Assembly: GCF_019345525.1 (NCBI RefSeq)
Contig: NZ_JAHKRA010000009.1
Coordinates: 1-64,000 of the forward strand
Source of the DNA: Flavobacterium sp. NKUCC04_CG
Lineage (GTDB): Bacteria > Bacteroidota > Bacteroidia > Flavobacteriales > Flavobacteriaceae
DNA: 64,000 nucleotides
Direction: 5' to 3'
Shown: piece by piece, positions 53,544 through 62,895 of the stretch
Layout of the letters: every line of letters begins with the position of its first letter
How positions within the stretch are numbered: the stretch's first letter is position 1
The notes under the pieces: generated by a model
Databases searched by the model: none
Seen by the model: only the letters and a program-made list of their open reading frames with translations
Told to the model about the DNA's origin: nothing
Made by a program: the position numbers and the translations under genes

Positions 53544-53939
53544 TTGTTGTTTTCATTAATTGGTCAGATCAATGTTTTTTACCAACAGCAAGAAGCGTTG
53601 TTGTATCCCTCATCGCGAAAAGATATCGCTGTGTTTCAGTTTTACAACTTGGTGCATCAATATTATATGACAGAGAGATCAGTACAGTTTTATGCCGATT
53701 TATTAAAACTGACGCCTAAATACTTAACCACTTTAATCCGCCTGCGCACAGGAATTTCTGCTTCCAAAGTCATCTCGGAGATGGTAATCATTAAAGCCAA
53801 ATCGTATTTAATGGTTAGCGGTTTGCCGGTTTATGAAATTGCTCATCAATTGCACTTTGCAGATGCCACCACTTTTTGCAGATACTTTCGAAAACATACC
53901 GCTTTGAGCCCTCTTACGTATAGAGAACAAAACAGTTAG
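53544..53939 (+). CDS. Short AraC-type HTH protein, probably truncated
   Basis: C-terminal AraC DNA-binding domain in 131 residues: VQFYADLLKLTPKYLTTLIR, then VYEIAHQLHFADATTFCRYF-RKHTALSP. The TTG start is weak; the frame stays open back to about 53480 (KTNFDNSYSKFHPQ), but no ligand-binding domain is encoded within the space. It is probably the remnant of a longer regulator. Confidence 0.6.
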   Translation: MLFSLIGQINVFYQQQEALLYPSSRKDIAVFQFYNLVHQYYMTERSVQFYADLLKLTPKYLTTLIRLRTGISASKVISEMVIIKAKSYLMVSGLPVYEIAHQLHFADATTFCRYFRKHTALSPLTYREQNS

Positions 53940-54113
53940 TTAGCATAGGAGAGTTTTCTTTTATGTTTGACCTAATTGGTGTTGTAATCTACTGATGAAT
54001 CTGTAACATATTTCATACTACTGCTTAGTATGGCGGCAGTTTCTGCTGTAAAAAGTTAAAAAGACAAGTGTATTAATGTAATATTTTCTTTTTTAAAAAA
54101 ACCATTAAAATAA

Positions 54114-54144
54114 TTGCGTAGTAGAATAAAAGGAAATACCTTTG
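54114..54144 (+). promoter_or_regulatory. Promoter of second tRNA-Arg
   Basis: TTG at 54114-54116, a 20-bp spacer and TACCTTTG at 54137-54144. Starts about 100 nt upstream of the tRNA. Confidence 0.75.
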
Positions 54145-54248
54145 CACCGTTGAAATTTCGAACTTTTTAGTCGATTTCCCTTGTGAAAACAGCTTTAAAA
54201 TTAGAATTCAGATTGTATTAAAAGGCAATAACAACATATCCTAAGTGA

Positions 54249-54322
54249 GGTCCAATAGCTCAGCTGGATAGAGCAACTGCCTTCTAAGCAGTAGGTCCCA
54301 GGTTCGAATCCTGGTTGGATCA
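54249..54322 (+). tRNA. tRNA-Arg (anticodon TCT), second copy
   Basis: A 74-nt tRNA identical to the one at 11034, anticodon TCT. It stands alone with its own promoter and terminator. Confidence 0.96.
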
Positions 54323-54330
54323 CTTAAGAA

Positions 54331-54357
54331 AAAGCCACTCAATGAGTGGCTTTTTTG
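54331..54357. terminator. Terminator after tRNA-Arg
   Basis: Stem AAAGCCACTC / GAGTGGCTTT with a 3-nt loop and a T run. It ends the tRNA and also lies after the convergent nitroreductase gene. Confidence 0.88.
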
Positions 54358-54361
54358 TTTA

Positions 54362-54994
54362 TTAGAATTCCATGACAAACTCTTCTTTGGGAGTTCTCAC
54401 TTTTTTCATATGCTTGATCCAGTCATTCTCAGCGTCGGCATATCCGATATACATCAGAGAAACACTTTTTAATCCATGTTTTTTAAGATCGAGTATCTCG
54501 TCTACCAGCTCGTTGTTAAAACCTTCTACTGGTGTGCTGTCAATTTTTAGTTCAGCCGCCTGAGCTAAGGCTAGTCCCAAGGCTATATAGGTTTGTCTGG
54601 CTGTATGAGCAAAATTGAGCTCCGCCGGTTGCTCTAGATAGATGCTTTTTAACTTGTCGGTATAACTGCCAAAACGACCTCGCGGCAAGCCGCGCTCATC
54701 GGTGGTAAAGTCATAGACCTTGTCGATTCTTTCTGCGGTATATCTGTCCCAAGCAGCGAAAATGATTACATGAGAAGCATCTCTCATACACTCTGGGTTT
54801 AAAGCTCCTTCAGCGAGTTTTTCTTTGATAGCTTGATCTTTGACTACTATAACCTTGAAGGGCTGTAGTCCTGAAGAAGTAGGTGCTAAACGAGCTGCTT
54901 CGACTATTTTATCAATGTTTTCTTGACTTACTTTTTTTGTTGGATCATACGCTTTTACCGCATGTCTCCATTTTAAATCTTCTATTAATGACAT
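54362..54994 (-). CDS. Nitroreductase-family NAD(P)H oxidoreductase
   Basis: FMN enzyme of 210 residues similar to NfsB-type nitroreductases. WRHAVKAYDPTKKVSQENID and EAARLAPTSSGLQPFKVIVV hold the FMN-binding motif; LGLALAQAAELKIDSTPVEG follows; the end has VSLMYIGYADAENDW. It reduces nitroaromatics or quinones; the true substrate is unknown. Single gene, upstream of the ohrR-ohr operon in the same orientation but separated by 155 bp. Confidence 0.88.
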   Translation of the reverse strand: MSLIEDLKWRHAVKAYDPTKKVSQENIDKIVEAARLAPTSSGLQPFKVIVVKDQAIKEKLAEGALNPECMRDASHVIIFAAWDRYTAERIDKVYDFTTDERGLPRGRFGSYTDKLKSIYLEQPAELNFAHTARQTYIALGLALAQAAELKIDSTPVEGFNNELVDEILDLKKHGLKSVSLMYIGYADAENDWIKHMKKVRTPKEEFVMEF

Positions 54995-55149
54995 TTTATT
55001 CTATTTTTAAATTTATTGCAAACCCTTTGGTTAAAAAAGGCAGCAGTACTGATTTGTGATTGTTTCTTTGCCAGCAGTTGACCGGGCAAACAGTTGCCCT
55101 AAAACCACGGCGATGCTAGCGATTAGGAGCTAGTATGTTTATTAACTAT

Positions 55150-55572
55150 TTATTGATTTGAAACGCTGAGTTTAACTTCCATGTTTCCACGTGTGGCATT
55201 GGAATAAGGACATACTTTATGTGCTTGTTCTATCAATGATTGCGCTTCCTCTATTGTTACTCCTGGGATATTTGCATGTAATTCCGCAGCAAGACCGAAT
55301 CCACCGTCTCCTAATTGACCGATGCTTACCGATGCTTTTACGCTGGTTTCCCCTGTTTTTATCTTGGTTTGTTTAATTACCAAGTTTAATGCACTGTCAA
55401 AACAGGCAGCATAGCCTGCGGCAAATAACATTTCGGGATTGGTGAAATCATCGTTTGTACCTCCTAATGCTTTTGGCATACGTACATCAAGTGCTAAAAT
55501 TCCATTTTCACTTTTTACTTGACCATTTCTACCTCCAGTAGCAGTGGCTCCTATTGTATACAATGTTTTCAT
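55150..55572 (-). CDS. ohr: Organic hydroperoxide resistance protein
   Basis: Thiol peroxidase of the Ohr/OsmC family, 140 residues, which reduces organic hydroperoxides. The two catalytic Cys are visible: AAGYAACFDSALN (about 53-65) and HKVCPYSNATRGN (about 117-129), the latter matching the Ohr-type VCPYS motif. It overlaps ohrR by 4 nt. The regulator gene comes first, so the operon is ohrR-ohr. Confidence 0.93.
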   Translation of the reverse strand: MKTLYTIGATATGGRNGQVKSENGILALDVRMPKALGGTNDDFTNPEMLFAAGYAACFDSALNLVIKQTKIKTGETSVKASVSIGQLGDGGFGLAAELHANIPGVTIEEAQSLIEQAHKVCPYSNATRGNMEVKLSVSNQ

Positions 55573-55994
55573 AGTTGTTTATTTAAAATTCTAGTGATTA
55601 TATCTTTTAATTCTACAAGTTCATTTTCTGTTATTTTCATCGAATCCATCAAACGATGCGGTATTTCTTTAGCTCGATCATTTAGTAATTTTCCCTTTTC
55701 TGTTAAAGATAGTTTGACGACGCGTTCGTCTTGGTCACTGCGTTTGCGCACAACCATATCTTTTTGTTCCATCCGTTTTAAAAGTGGAGTCAAGGTTCCA
55801 CTATCGAGAACTAGTTTTTCTCCGATCTGACCTACCGTTTGCTCTTCGTTTTCCCAAAGTACCATCAATACCAAATATTGCGAATAGGTGAGGTCAAGCT
55901 CATCTAATAAAGGCCGATAGTGATTGATGATCACTTTCGCCAAGGTGTAGACCGGAAAACACACCTGATTTTTGAGATTTAGTTGATCTACCAT
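55569..55994 (-). CDS. ohrR: MarR-family peroxide-sensing repressor (OhrR)
   Basis: Repressor of 141 residues in the MarR family. The sensing Cys lies in LKNQVCFPVYTLAK, the position of the OhrR reactive Cys in CFxLY. The winged helix-turn-helix reads TVGQIGEKLVLDSGTLTPLL-KRMEQ. When oxidised it releases DNA and ohr is expressed. I start it at the ATG at 55994 since the TACCTTTG promoter element (56024-56017) rules out the longer frame. Confidence 0.9.
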   Translation of the reverse strand: MVDQLNLKNQVCFPVYTLAKVIINHYRPLLDELDLTYSQYLVLMVLWENEEQTVGQIGEKLVLDSGTLTPLLKRMEQKDMVVRKRSDQDERVVKLSLTEKGKLLNDRAKEIPHRLMDSMKITENELVELKDIITRILNKQL

Positions 55995-56016
55995 CTTGTT
56001 TTGTGTAATTATACAA

Positions 56017-56048
56017 CAAAGGTACATAAATTAGATTGCGCGCAATAT
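56017..56048 (-). promoter_or_regulatory. ohrR-ohr promoter and operator palindrome
   Basis: On the minus strand the -7 element TACCTTTG spans 56024-56017 and a TTG at 56045-56043 lies 18 bp away. A perfect 12-bp palindrome ATTGCGCGCAAT (56035-56046), flanked by TA on both sides, overlaps the -33 and is a good OhrR operator candidate. Confidence 0.65.
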
Positions 56049-56481
56049 AGTTTTGCAAAACATTAATGTTTTTTTAGCTAATTTTTGCAGTTTAGAGGAA
56101 ATAGTTATGGAGTCAATGAGTGCTTTTACTGATTTTCTTTCAAAGAGGAAAATGCTTACAAAAGCTATTTTTATGTAAAAGAAATCAAATTACGTCTGTA
56201 AAATCTCTGTAAAACACTGTTTTTTTTAAAAGGAAGGGAGGGTATTAGTAAACACGAGGAAGGCTTAGCACTTTTACGAGAATACGTTACAGTATGTGGT
56301 TTTACATAGGGCAGTTGTAATAAAAATCGTAAATAACGAGAAATATTTAAAAAATGATGTGGGAACGATACTTTGGAAAAACAGTATCTTTGAGGTCATG
56401 TTTGAGTTCGAAATCGCGTTTGATTTTTAAGGACTTTTATTTAATGATGGAGTCTCTGTAGTATCTATACAAAAAATAATA
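56049..56481. other. Intergenic region, about 430 bp
   Basis: No gene beyond a 23-codon frame near 56107. A TATCTTTG at 56385-56392 may be the -7 element for the next gene, though no TTG lies at the usual distance. Confidence 0.4.
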
Positions 56482-57048
56482 ATGAAAATAGTAGTCATTG
56501 ATAATTACGATAGTTTTACGTTTAACCTGGTGCATTATCTTCAAGATTTAGAAGAACAAGTAGTGGTATATAGAAACGATGAGTTTGCTGTCGAAGATTT
56601 GGAGTATTTTGATAAAATAGTACTTTCACCCGGTCCGGGTATTCCATCGGAAGCGGGATTGTTAAAACAAGTAATTGCAAAATATGCCACGACCAAAAGC
56701 ATTTTGGGCGTGTGTTTGGGACAACAGGCCATAGCCGAGGTTTTTGGAGGTAGCTTGGTCAATCTCAACAAACCGTTTCACGGTATTGCTACAGCGATCA
56801 GGGTTACAGTACCCGACGAAGTATTGTTTAAATCGCTTCCCGATCAATTTGAAGTAGGTCGTTACCATTCGTGGGCAGTGGATATCAATTCCTTACCGGA
56901 TTGTTTAGAAGTGACTGCTGTGGACGAGCAAGGTATCATCATGGCTCTTAGGCACAAGGATTATGATGTGCGTGCCGTGCAGTTTCATCCAGAAAGTATT
57001 TTGACCCCGATGGGTAAGCAAATGCTGGCGAATTGGTTGGGTAAATAA
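56482..57048 (+). CDS. Glutamine amidotransferase, PabA/TrpG-like
   Basis: Amidotransferase subunit of 188 residues that takes ammonia from glutamine for anthranilate or aminodeoxychorismate synthesis. The nucleophile Cys78 is in GVCLGQQAIAE (the usual GH/GM is GQ here) and VQFHPESILTP supplies His and Glu. It begins MKIVVIDNYDSFTFNLVHYL. No trpE or pabB adjoins in the window, so the role in folate or tryptophan synthesis cannot be decided. Confidence 0.88.
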   Translation: MKIVVIDNYDSFTFNLVHYLQDLEEQVVVYRNDEFAVEDLEYFDKIVLSPGPGIPSEAGLLKQVIAKYATTKSILGVCLGQQAIAEVFGGSLVNLNKPFHGIATAIRVTVPDEVLFKSLPDQFEVGRYHSWAVDINSLPDCLEVTAVDEQGIIMALRHKDYDVRAVQFHPESILTPMGKQMLANWLGK

Positions 57049-57174
57049 GTCAATGCGTTGCTTGCCATTTGCCGATTCGAAAGCAAATCCTGATTCCTGA
57101 ATGAGTTCGTATTTAGCAGAATTAGATCTTGCATTGCGGATAGATGATTCCATAAATCCGGAATTTTATAAACA

Positions 57175-57214
57175 AAAAGAGCTGTTTCAAATAAATGAAA
57201 CAGCTCTTTTATAT
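57175..57214. terminator. Bidirectional terminator between amidotransferase and lpd
   Basis: Stem AAAAGAGCTGTTTCA / TGAAACAGCTCTTTT, 15 bp, loop 6 nt, in the convergent gap between the two genes. Works on either strand. Confidence 0.92.
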
Positions 57215-57228
57215 TTATATAAGAAAGA

Positions 57229-58620
57229 TTATAGGTGAATCACTTCGCCATAAGCATCAGCAACAGCTTCCATAACCGCTTCACTCATAGTAGGGTGAGG
57301 GTGAACTGCTTTTAATACTTCATAACCAGTAGTTTCCAGTTTACGAGCGATAACGGCTTCTGCAATCATGTCTGTAACACCTGCACCGATCATGTGGCAT
57401 CCTAACCATTCTCCGTATTTAGCATCGAAAATTACTTTTACAAAACCGTCTGGAGTTCCAGAAGCTTTCGCTTTTCCAGAAGCAGAGAAAGGGAATTTAC
57501 CCACTTTGATTTCATAACCAGCGTCTTTTGCTTTTTGCTCTGTCATACCAACAGAAGCAATTTCTGGAGTAGCATATGTACAACCAGGAATATTTCCATA
57601 ATCCAACGGTTCTACATGGTGACCAGCGATTTTTTCAACACAAAGGATTCCTTCAGCAGAAGCTACGTGAGCCAAAGCTTGACCAGGAACTACATCTCCA
57701 ATCGCGTAATAACCCGGGATGTTGGTTTCGTAAAAATCGTTTACTAATATTTTATCTCTATCTGTAGCGATACCTACCTCTTCCAATCCGATGTTCTCGA
57801 TATTGGATTTGATACCCACAGCAGATAAAACAATGTCTGCTTCAAGGATTTCTTCTCCTTTGGCTGTCTTAACCGTTGCTTTAACTCCTGTTCCCGTGAT
57901 GTCCACTTTTTCAACAGAAGCATTAGTCATGATTTTAATTCCCGCTTTTTTCAAAGAACGCTCAAATTGTTTAGACACGTCGATATCTTCAACAGGAACG
58001 ATGTTCGGTAAAAACTCTACTACAGTTACTTCCGTTCCCATAGCGTTATAAAAATGTGCAAATTCAACACCGATGGCACCTGAACCTACAACAATCATTT
58101 TCTTAGGTTGTTCCGCAAGCGTCATCGCTTGACGGTATCCGATTACTTTTTTACCGTCTTGTGGAAGGTTTGGTAATTCTCTTGAACGTGCACCTGTAGC
58201 AATGATAATATGGTCTGCGGAAAGTTCCGTAACCTTACCATCTTGATCGGTAACATCAACTTTTTTACCAGCCTTTACTTTACCAAAACCGTTGATAACT
58301 TCAATTTTATTTTTTTTCATCAAGAATTGAACACCTTTGCTCATTCCGTCTGCAACTCCTCTTGAACGGGCAATAACCGCAGAGAAATCTTTATCAAAAG
58401 TTCCGTCTATGTTGATTCCATAGTCAGAAGCATGTTTTAAATAATCAAAAACCTGTGCAGATTTTAAAAGCGCTTTAGTTGGAATACATCCCCAGTTAAG
58501 GCAAATTCCCCCAAGGTTTTCCTTTTCTACTACAGCTACTTTAAAGCCTAATTGCGATGCTCTGATGGCAGTTACATAACCTCCAGGACCACTTCCCAAT
58601 ACAATAATATCGAATTTCAT
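57229..58620 (-). CDS. lpdA: Dihydrolipoyl dehydrogenase
   Basis: Flavoprotein of 463 residues that reoxidises lipoyl groups of 2-oxoacid dehydrogenase complexes with NAD+. FAD motif GSGPGGYVTAI at about 9-19; the redox pair Cys40 and Cys45 in GGICLNWGCIPTK; NAD motif VVGSGAIGVEFAHFY; a second FAD motif YYAIGDVVPGQALAHVA; the C-terminal HPHPTMSE motif with the catalytic His and Glu. Length is standard. It is a single gene here, not beside the other complex subunits. Confidence 0.96.
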   Translation of the reverse strand: MKFDIIVLGSGPGGYVTAIRASQLGFKVAVVEKENLGGICLNWGCIPTKALLKSAQVFDYLKHASDYGINIDGTFDKDFSAVIARSRGVADGMSKGVQFLMKKNKIEVINGFGKVKAGKKVDVTDQDGKVTELSADHIIIATGARSRELPNLPQDGKKVIGYRQAMTLAEQPKKMIVVGSGAIGVEFAHFYNAMGTEVTVVEFLPNIVPVEDIDVSKQFERSLKKAGIKIMTNASVEKVDITGTGVKATVKTAKGEEILEADIVLSAVGIKSNIENIGLEEVGIATDRDKILVNDFYETNIPGYYAIGDVVPGQALAHVASAEGILCVEKIAGHHVEPLDYGNIPGCTYATPEIASVGMTEQKAKDAGYEIKVGKFPFSASGKAKASGTPDGFVKVIFDAKYGEWLGCHMIGAGVTDMIAEAVIARKLETTGYEVLKAVHPHPTMSEAVMEAVADAYGEVIHL

Positions 58621-58742
58621 ATCTATGTGTTTCTATATAATTCAGCTACGAAATTAATCATTTAATTTCGTTATTAAAACTTTCGTAATTAAAAGTTCTT
58701 TTCAATTGTTTTAATTTAATTATTCGGTAATAAGACAGTGCA

Positions 58743-60533
58743 TTACAGCTGATTTCTCAGGGAATCCAAATGTTTGGTTTCTGCAATTTCCACAGTCGAA
58801 AATTGAGAGTCGTACAGGTTTTTGTAATAACCGTCTTTGAGTTTTACCAATTCAAAATGAGTACCTGTTTCAACGATGCGACCTTGATCCATTACAATTA
58901 TTTTATCTGCTTTTACAATGGTTGCCAATCGGTGAGCGATGATGATTGACGTTCTGCCTTTGGTTAAATGCTCCGTGGCATGCTGCATCAATTCTTCGGA
59001 GTAGGTATCTACAGAAGAGGTTGCCTCATCTAAGATTAAAATGCTAGGATTGCTGACATAGGCTCGTAAAAACGCAATCAATTGGCGTTGTCCTGAGGAC
59101 AACATAATGCCGCGCTCCTTAACGTTATAATCGTAACCGTATGGCAAGCTTTCGATAAAGTCGTTGATACCGATTTTAATAGCAGCGGCAACAACATCGT
59201 CTCTCGTGATACTAGGGTTGTGTAGCGTAATGTTGTTTAAGATGGAATCGCTAAACAAAAACACATCTTGTAGAACTACGGCAACTTGCTTGCGCAAACT
59301 GTCCATAGTAAAAGATTTGATATCAGTGCCGTCAATGGAAATGCTTCCTTTGTCGAGTTCGTAAAAATTGTTAAGTAGGTTGATAATAGTCGATTTTCCA
59401 GCTCCTGATGAACCAACTATGGCGACGGTTTCTCCCGCTTTTATTTTTAAATCAATACCCTTTAATACTTCCACTCCCGGAATATAACTAAAGTGAACAT
59501 CGTTAAATTCGATAGTACCTTGGAATTGACCTGCAACTAAATCGCCCGTTTTTTCCACTTCATCTTCAATTTCCAAAACCTCAAAAACGCGTTCTGCAGC
59601 GATGATTCCCATTTGCATTACATTGAATTTATCTGCAATTTGACGCAAAGGGTTGAATAACATATTGATCAACATGGTATACGCAAAAAGATCTCCAAAG
59701 GTAGTTAAGTGACCACCATTAGCTATTGTCATACCTCCATACCAAATAATAAAGCCCAGTGTTAAGGACGATACGATATCGGCTATAGGAAAGAAAATAG
59801 AGTTGTATAGGATGTTTTTAAGCCATGCGTTATTGTGTTTGTCGTTGATTTCTTTGAATTTTTGGTATTCCACTTCTTCTCTGGTAAAGAGCTGTACGAT
59901 TTTCATACCGGTTAAACGCTCTTGAATAAAAGTATTTAAGTTGGAAATTTGAGTACGTACTTCTTGAAAGGCCCCTTTCATTTTTAGTTGAAAAACACGA
60001 GTAGCGTATAATAAAATGGGCATGCCGATAATTACAATACAACTCAACTGCCAATTCATATAAAACATAATCCCCAAAACGACCACCATCTTTAATAAGT
60101 CGCTGACAATCATAAACAAACCTTGACTGAAAATACTGGCTATAGATTCAATATCAGATACAGCACGCGTAACCAGTTTACCTACGGGTTCATGGTCGAA
60201 ATACCGCATTTTAAAAGAGGTGATTTTGCGAAACAATTGTTCTCGAATATCTTTTACAATGTCTTGACCAAGCCAGTTGGCCCAATACACAAAATAAAAT
60301 TGAGAAACCACCTCCAAAATAAGAACAATACCCATTAAACCTACATAAATCAACAAACCTTGACCGTCGTGTTTCTGTACATAATCATCCACGGTTTGTT
60401 TAAGCATATAAGGGCGTAAGGCTGCAAATATCGATAGGGATATCGCCCAAACGATAACCCAATTAAAACGACTTTTATAGGGTTTGGAATAAGCTAATAT
60501 TTTTTGGAGAGATATGGATTTAATGGCTTTCAT
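58743..60533 (-). CDS. ABC exporter, MsbA-like half-transporter
   Basis: Half-size ABC exporter of 596 residues: six helices in about 1-320, then a nucleotide-binding domain. Walker A is GSSGAGKST, the signature is LSSGQRQ (LSGGQ is the norm), and Walker B is ILILDEATSSVD. H-loop: IIIAHRLAT. The family flips lipids or exports drugs and peptides. It is followed in transcription by nothing and preceded, with a 4-nt overlap, by truA. Confidence 0.93.
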   Translation of the reverse strand: MKAIKSISLQKILAYSKPYKSRFNWVIVWAISLSIFAALRPYMLKQTVDDYVQKHDGQGLLIYVGLMGIVLILEVVSQFYFVYWANWLGQDIVKDIREQLFRKITSFKMRYFDHEPVGKLVTRAVSDIESIASIFSQGLFMIVSDLLKMVVVLGIMFYMNWQLSCIVIIGMPILLYATRVFQLKMKGAFQEVRTQISNLNTFIQERLTGMKIVQLFTREEVEYQKFKEINDKHNNAWLKNILYNSIFFPIADIVSSLTLGFIIWYGGMTIANGGHLTTFGDLFAYTMLINMLFNPLRQIADKFNVMQMGIIAAERVFEVLEIEDEVEKTGDLVAGQFQGTIEFNDVHFSYIPGVEVLKGIDLKIKAGETVAIVGSSGAGKSTIINLLNNFYELDKGSISIDGTDIKSFTMDSLRKQVAVVLQDVFLFSDSILNNITLHNPSITRDDVVAAAIKIGINDFIESLPYGYDYNVKERGIMLSSGQRQLIAFLRAYVSNPSILILDEATSSVDTYSEELMQHATEHLTKGRTSIIIAHRLATIVKADKIIVMDQGRIVETGTHFELVKLKDGYYKNLYDSQFSTVEIAETKHLDSLRNQL

Positions 60534-61318
60534 TCAAAATAAGGGTATGATACTCGGGTTAAAAATAATCCTTTTGCCGGAACTGAAAATCCGGCTTGAC
60601 CACGGTCTTTGCTCTCGATTATGGTACGTAGGTGGTCTATGGGCACCTTGCCCAGTCCAATTTGTATTAAGGTACCCACTATGGCGCGAACCATATTTCT
60701 CAAAAAGCGGTTGGCTGTAATCGTAAAAACCAAACTGTTATTGTTAAGCTCCCATAAGGCTTGACTTATAGTGCAGTTGAAGGTGAAAACGTCGGTATTG
60801 CTTTTGGAAAAACATTCAAAATCCTCATATTCGAACAAAATCTGAGCAGCTTGATTCATCTTTTCAACATCTAAAGAACGAAAATGGTACCAGCTTAAAT
60901 CTTTTTTAAAAGCGTCTTTAAATAAATGTATATGATATTCATAGGTTCTGCTTGTGGCATCAAAACGGGCATGTGCTTCAGTTGCTACGACATGAATTCC
61001 ATAGACAACAATATCTTCGGGCAAAAACGAATTGAGTTTGGCTATGAGCAGCTTCTCGTCAATAGGGGCTTCATAATCAAAATGAGCGTACATTTGTCTT
61101 GCATGTACTCCCGCGTCAGTTCTCCCAGCTCCGACCAATTCCAAAGGCGTTTTTAGTAAAATACTTAGCGCCTTAGTAAGGGTTTCCTGAACAGTTACAG
61201 TGTTGGGCTGAGATTGCCATCCGTGATAGTTGGTGCCTTGATAAGCAAATTCTATAAAGTATCTCAAAATTAAAGGTGAAAATTTATTTGAAGTACAAAT
61301 ATAATCTAATTTAGTCAT
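60530..61318 (-). CDS. truA: tRNA pseudouridine synthase A
   Basis: Isomerises U38-U40 in the tRNA anticodon stem. Protein of 262 residues as given; a TTG at 61267 (RYFIEFAYQGTNYHGWQ) would give the more typical 245. The catalytic Asp is in GAGRTDAGVHARQ. Later motifs: FTITANRFLRNMVRAIVG. It overlaps the ABC exporter gene by 4 nt, so the two are co-translated. Confidence 0.93.
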   Translation of the reverse strand: MTKLDYICTSNKFSPLILRYFIEFAYQGTNYHGWQSQPNTVTVQETLTKALSILLKTPLELVGAGRTDAGVHARQMYAHFDYEAPIDEKLLIAKLNSFLPEDIVVYGIHVVATEAHARFDATSRTYEYHIHLFKDAFKKDLSWYHFRSLDVEKMNQAAQILFEYEDFECFSKSNTDVFTFNCTISQALWELNNNSLVFTITANRFLRNMVRAIVGTLIQIGLGKVPIDHLRTIIESKDRGQAGFSVPAKGLFLTRVSYPYFE

Positions 61319-61411
61319 TTGCTGTTTTTAGTAAAAATAAATTTAACGTATTTACTTTAAAGTTAAAGGAGTTTTTAGGGCATTGCCTCCGGCCCAGGCC
61401 TTTTGCTATAT

Positions 61412-61440
61412 CTTTTTATAACGCAAAGCGTCATAAAAAG
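61412..61440. repeat. Hairpin interspersed repeat, second copy
   Basis: CTTTTTATAACGC and GCGTCATAAAAAG arms around AAA (one mismatch), in GC-rich sequence (61380-61460) unlike its surroundings. Same design as at 6746-6774. Confidence 0.5.
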
Positions 61441-61578
61441 GATGCCGCGTCAGTCCTTAATGCGAGCGTGCTAAGGTTAATGAACACAATTAAAAAAACG
61501 AACTTTGCAGGTGTAGATAAAGGAAAATTTAGTATATTATTTAATTACCTTTGCTTTTGGAACCTAATATATAGATAG

Positions 61579-62844
61579 ATGCGTTTTATAATTTTTTGCT
61601 TATTATTGATTTCGAATTGGGGATATAGTCAGCATTTTGATCAATTTTTTATAGACAAAACCCTTAGAGTTGATGCGGTTTTTGCTGGAAATTCAGAAAG
61701 ACAAAGCATAGTGATAGACGAGTTGAATGAGTTGCCAAGTTGGGCTGGACGCAAACAGCACTTAAGTAAAAATCATTTGGGTGGTAATGGTGTTATATCT
61801 ATGTACGACATCAAAACGGACCAACTAATTTACACGCAAAGCTTTAGCACACTATATCAAGAATGGTTATCAACACCGGAAGCACAGTTGAAATCCAAAA
61901 ATTTTGAAAATGTTTTCTTACTGCCGTTTCCCAAGTCGGAAGTGCGTTTGGAAATTGCTTTAATTGATAGTTCAGGGAATTATCCGGTATTGCTAAAACA
62001 ACGAGTTGATCCGACGGATGTTTTAATTCATAAAAAGGGCTATCGGTATATAACGCCTCATACCTTGCTACATCGGGCTAAAACAGCTACCAACAGCATC
62101 AATATAGTTATAGTAGCTGAAGGATTTCAAGACAACCAAATGGATAAATTTAAACAATATGCCCAAACAACAATCGACGAGATTTTTGCGCATCAACCGT
62201 TTGGACAATTTCAAGATCGATTTAATATCTATGCCGTAGAAAGTGTGTCGAGTGATAACGGAGTTAGCGTTCCGCGTTTAAACGAATGGAAAAACACGGC
62301 GGTCGAATCCAACTTTGATACTTTTTATTCAGAGCGGTATTTGACGACTGCTCGTGTAAAAAAACTGCACGACCTGCTGGCTGGAATACCCTATGAACAT
62401 ATCATTATTTTGGCAAATACCGATGTATATGGCGGGGGCGGTATCTACAATGCTTATACCTTAACCACTACGGGACATGCAAATTTTAAACCCATCGTAG
62501 TTCATGAATTTGGACATAGTTTTGCGGGACTTTCCGACGAGTATTTTTATGAAAGTGATGTGCTTAGTGATATGCAGTCTATTGCCTTAGAGCCTTGGGA
62601 GCAGAATATTACAACTTTAAAAAATTTTGATTCCAAGTGGAAAGACATGTTAAGTCCAAAAACACCGATTCCGACAACTAGTAAAGATGTTGATAAATAT
62701 CCGTTGGGTGTTTATGAGGGTTTGGCAGGAAAAAAAATATATAAAGCCGCTTTGGACTGTAGAATGAAAACAAATACGGCCAAAGAGTTTTGTCCGGTAT
62801 GTCAAAGGGCAATCAGCCGTTTGATACAGTTTTATACCGATTAG
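61579..62844 (+). CDS. Secreted M64-family zinc peptidase
   Basis: Protein of 421 residues with a signal peptide (MRFIIFCLLLISNWGYSQ). The M64 (IgA peptidase-like) zinc site is VVHEFGHSFAGLSDEY, with two His and the Glu of HExxH and a downstream acidic residue. NIVIVAEGFQDNQMDKFKQY and IIILANTDVYGGGGIYNAYT are further M64 motifs. M64 enzymes cut proteins outside the cell. A TACCTTTG element at 61546-61553 is a likely -7. Confidence 0.9.
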   Translation: MRFIIFCLLLISNWGYSQHFDQFFIDKTLRVDAVFAGNSERQSIVIDELNELPSWAGRKQHLSKNHLGGNGVISMYDIKTDQLIYTQSFSTLYQEWLSTPEAQLKSKNFENVFLLPFPKSEVRLEIALIDSSGNYPVLLKQRVDPTDVLIHKKGYRYITPHTLLHRAKTATNSINIVIVAEGFQDNQMDKFKQYAQTTIDEIFAHQPFGQFQDRFNIYAVESVSSDNGVSVPRLNEWKNTAVESNFDTFYSERYLTTARVKKLHDLLAGIPYEHIIILANTDVYGGGGIYNAYTLTTTGHANFKPIVVHEFGHSFAGLSDEYFYESDVLSDMQSIALEPWEQNITTLKNFDSKWKDMLSPKTPIPTTSKDVDKYPLGVYEGLAGKKIYKAALDCRMKTNTAKEFCPVCQRAISRLIQFYTD

Positions 62845-62895
62845 AATTAAAGGGGAGCAAGTAAAAACTCGATGTTGAATTAATTAAAAAGCAGT

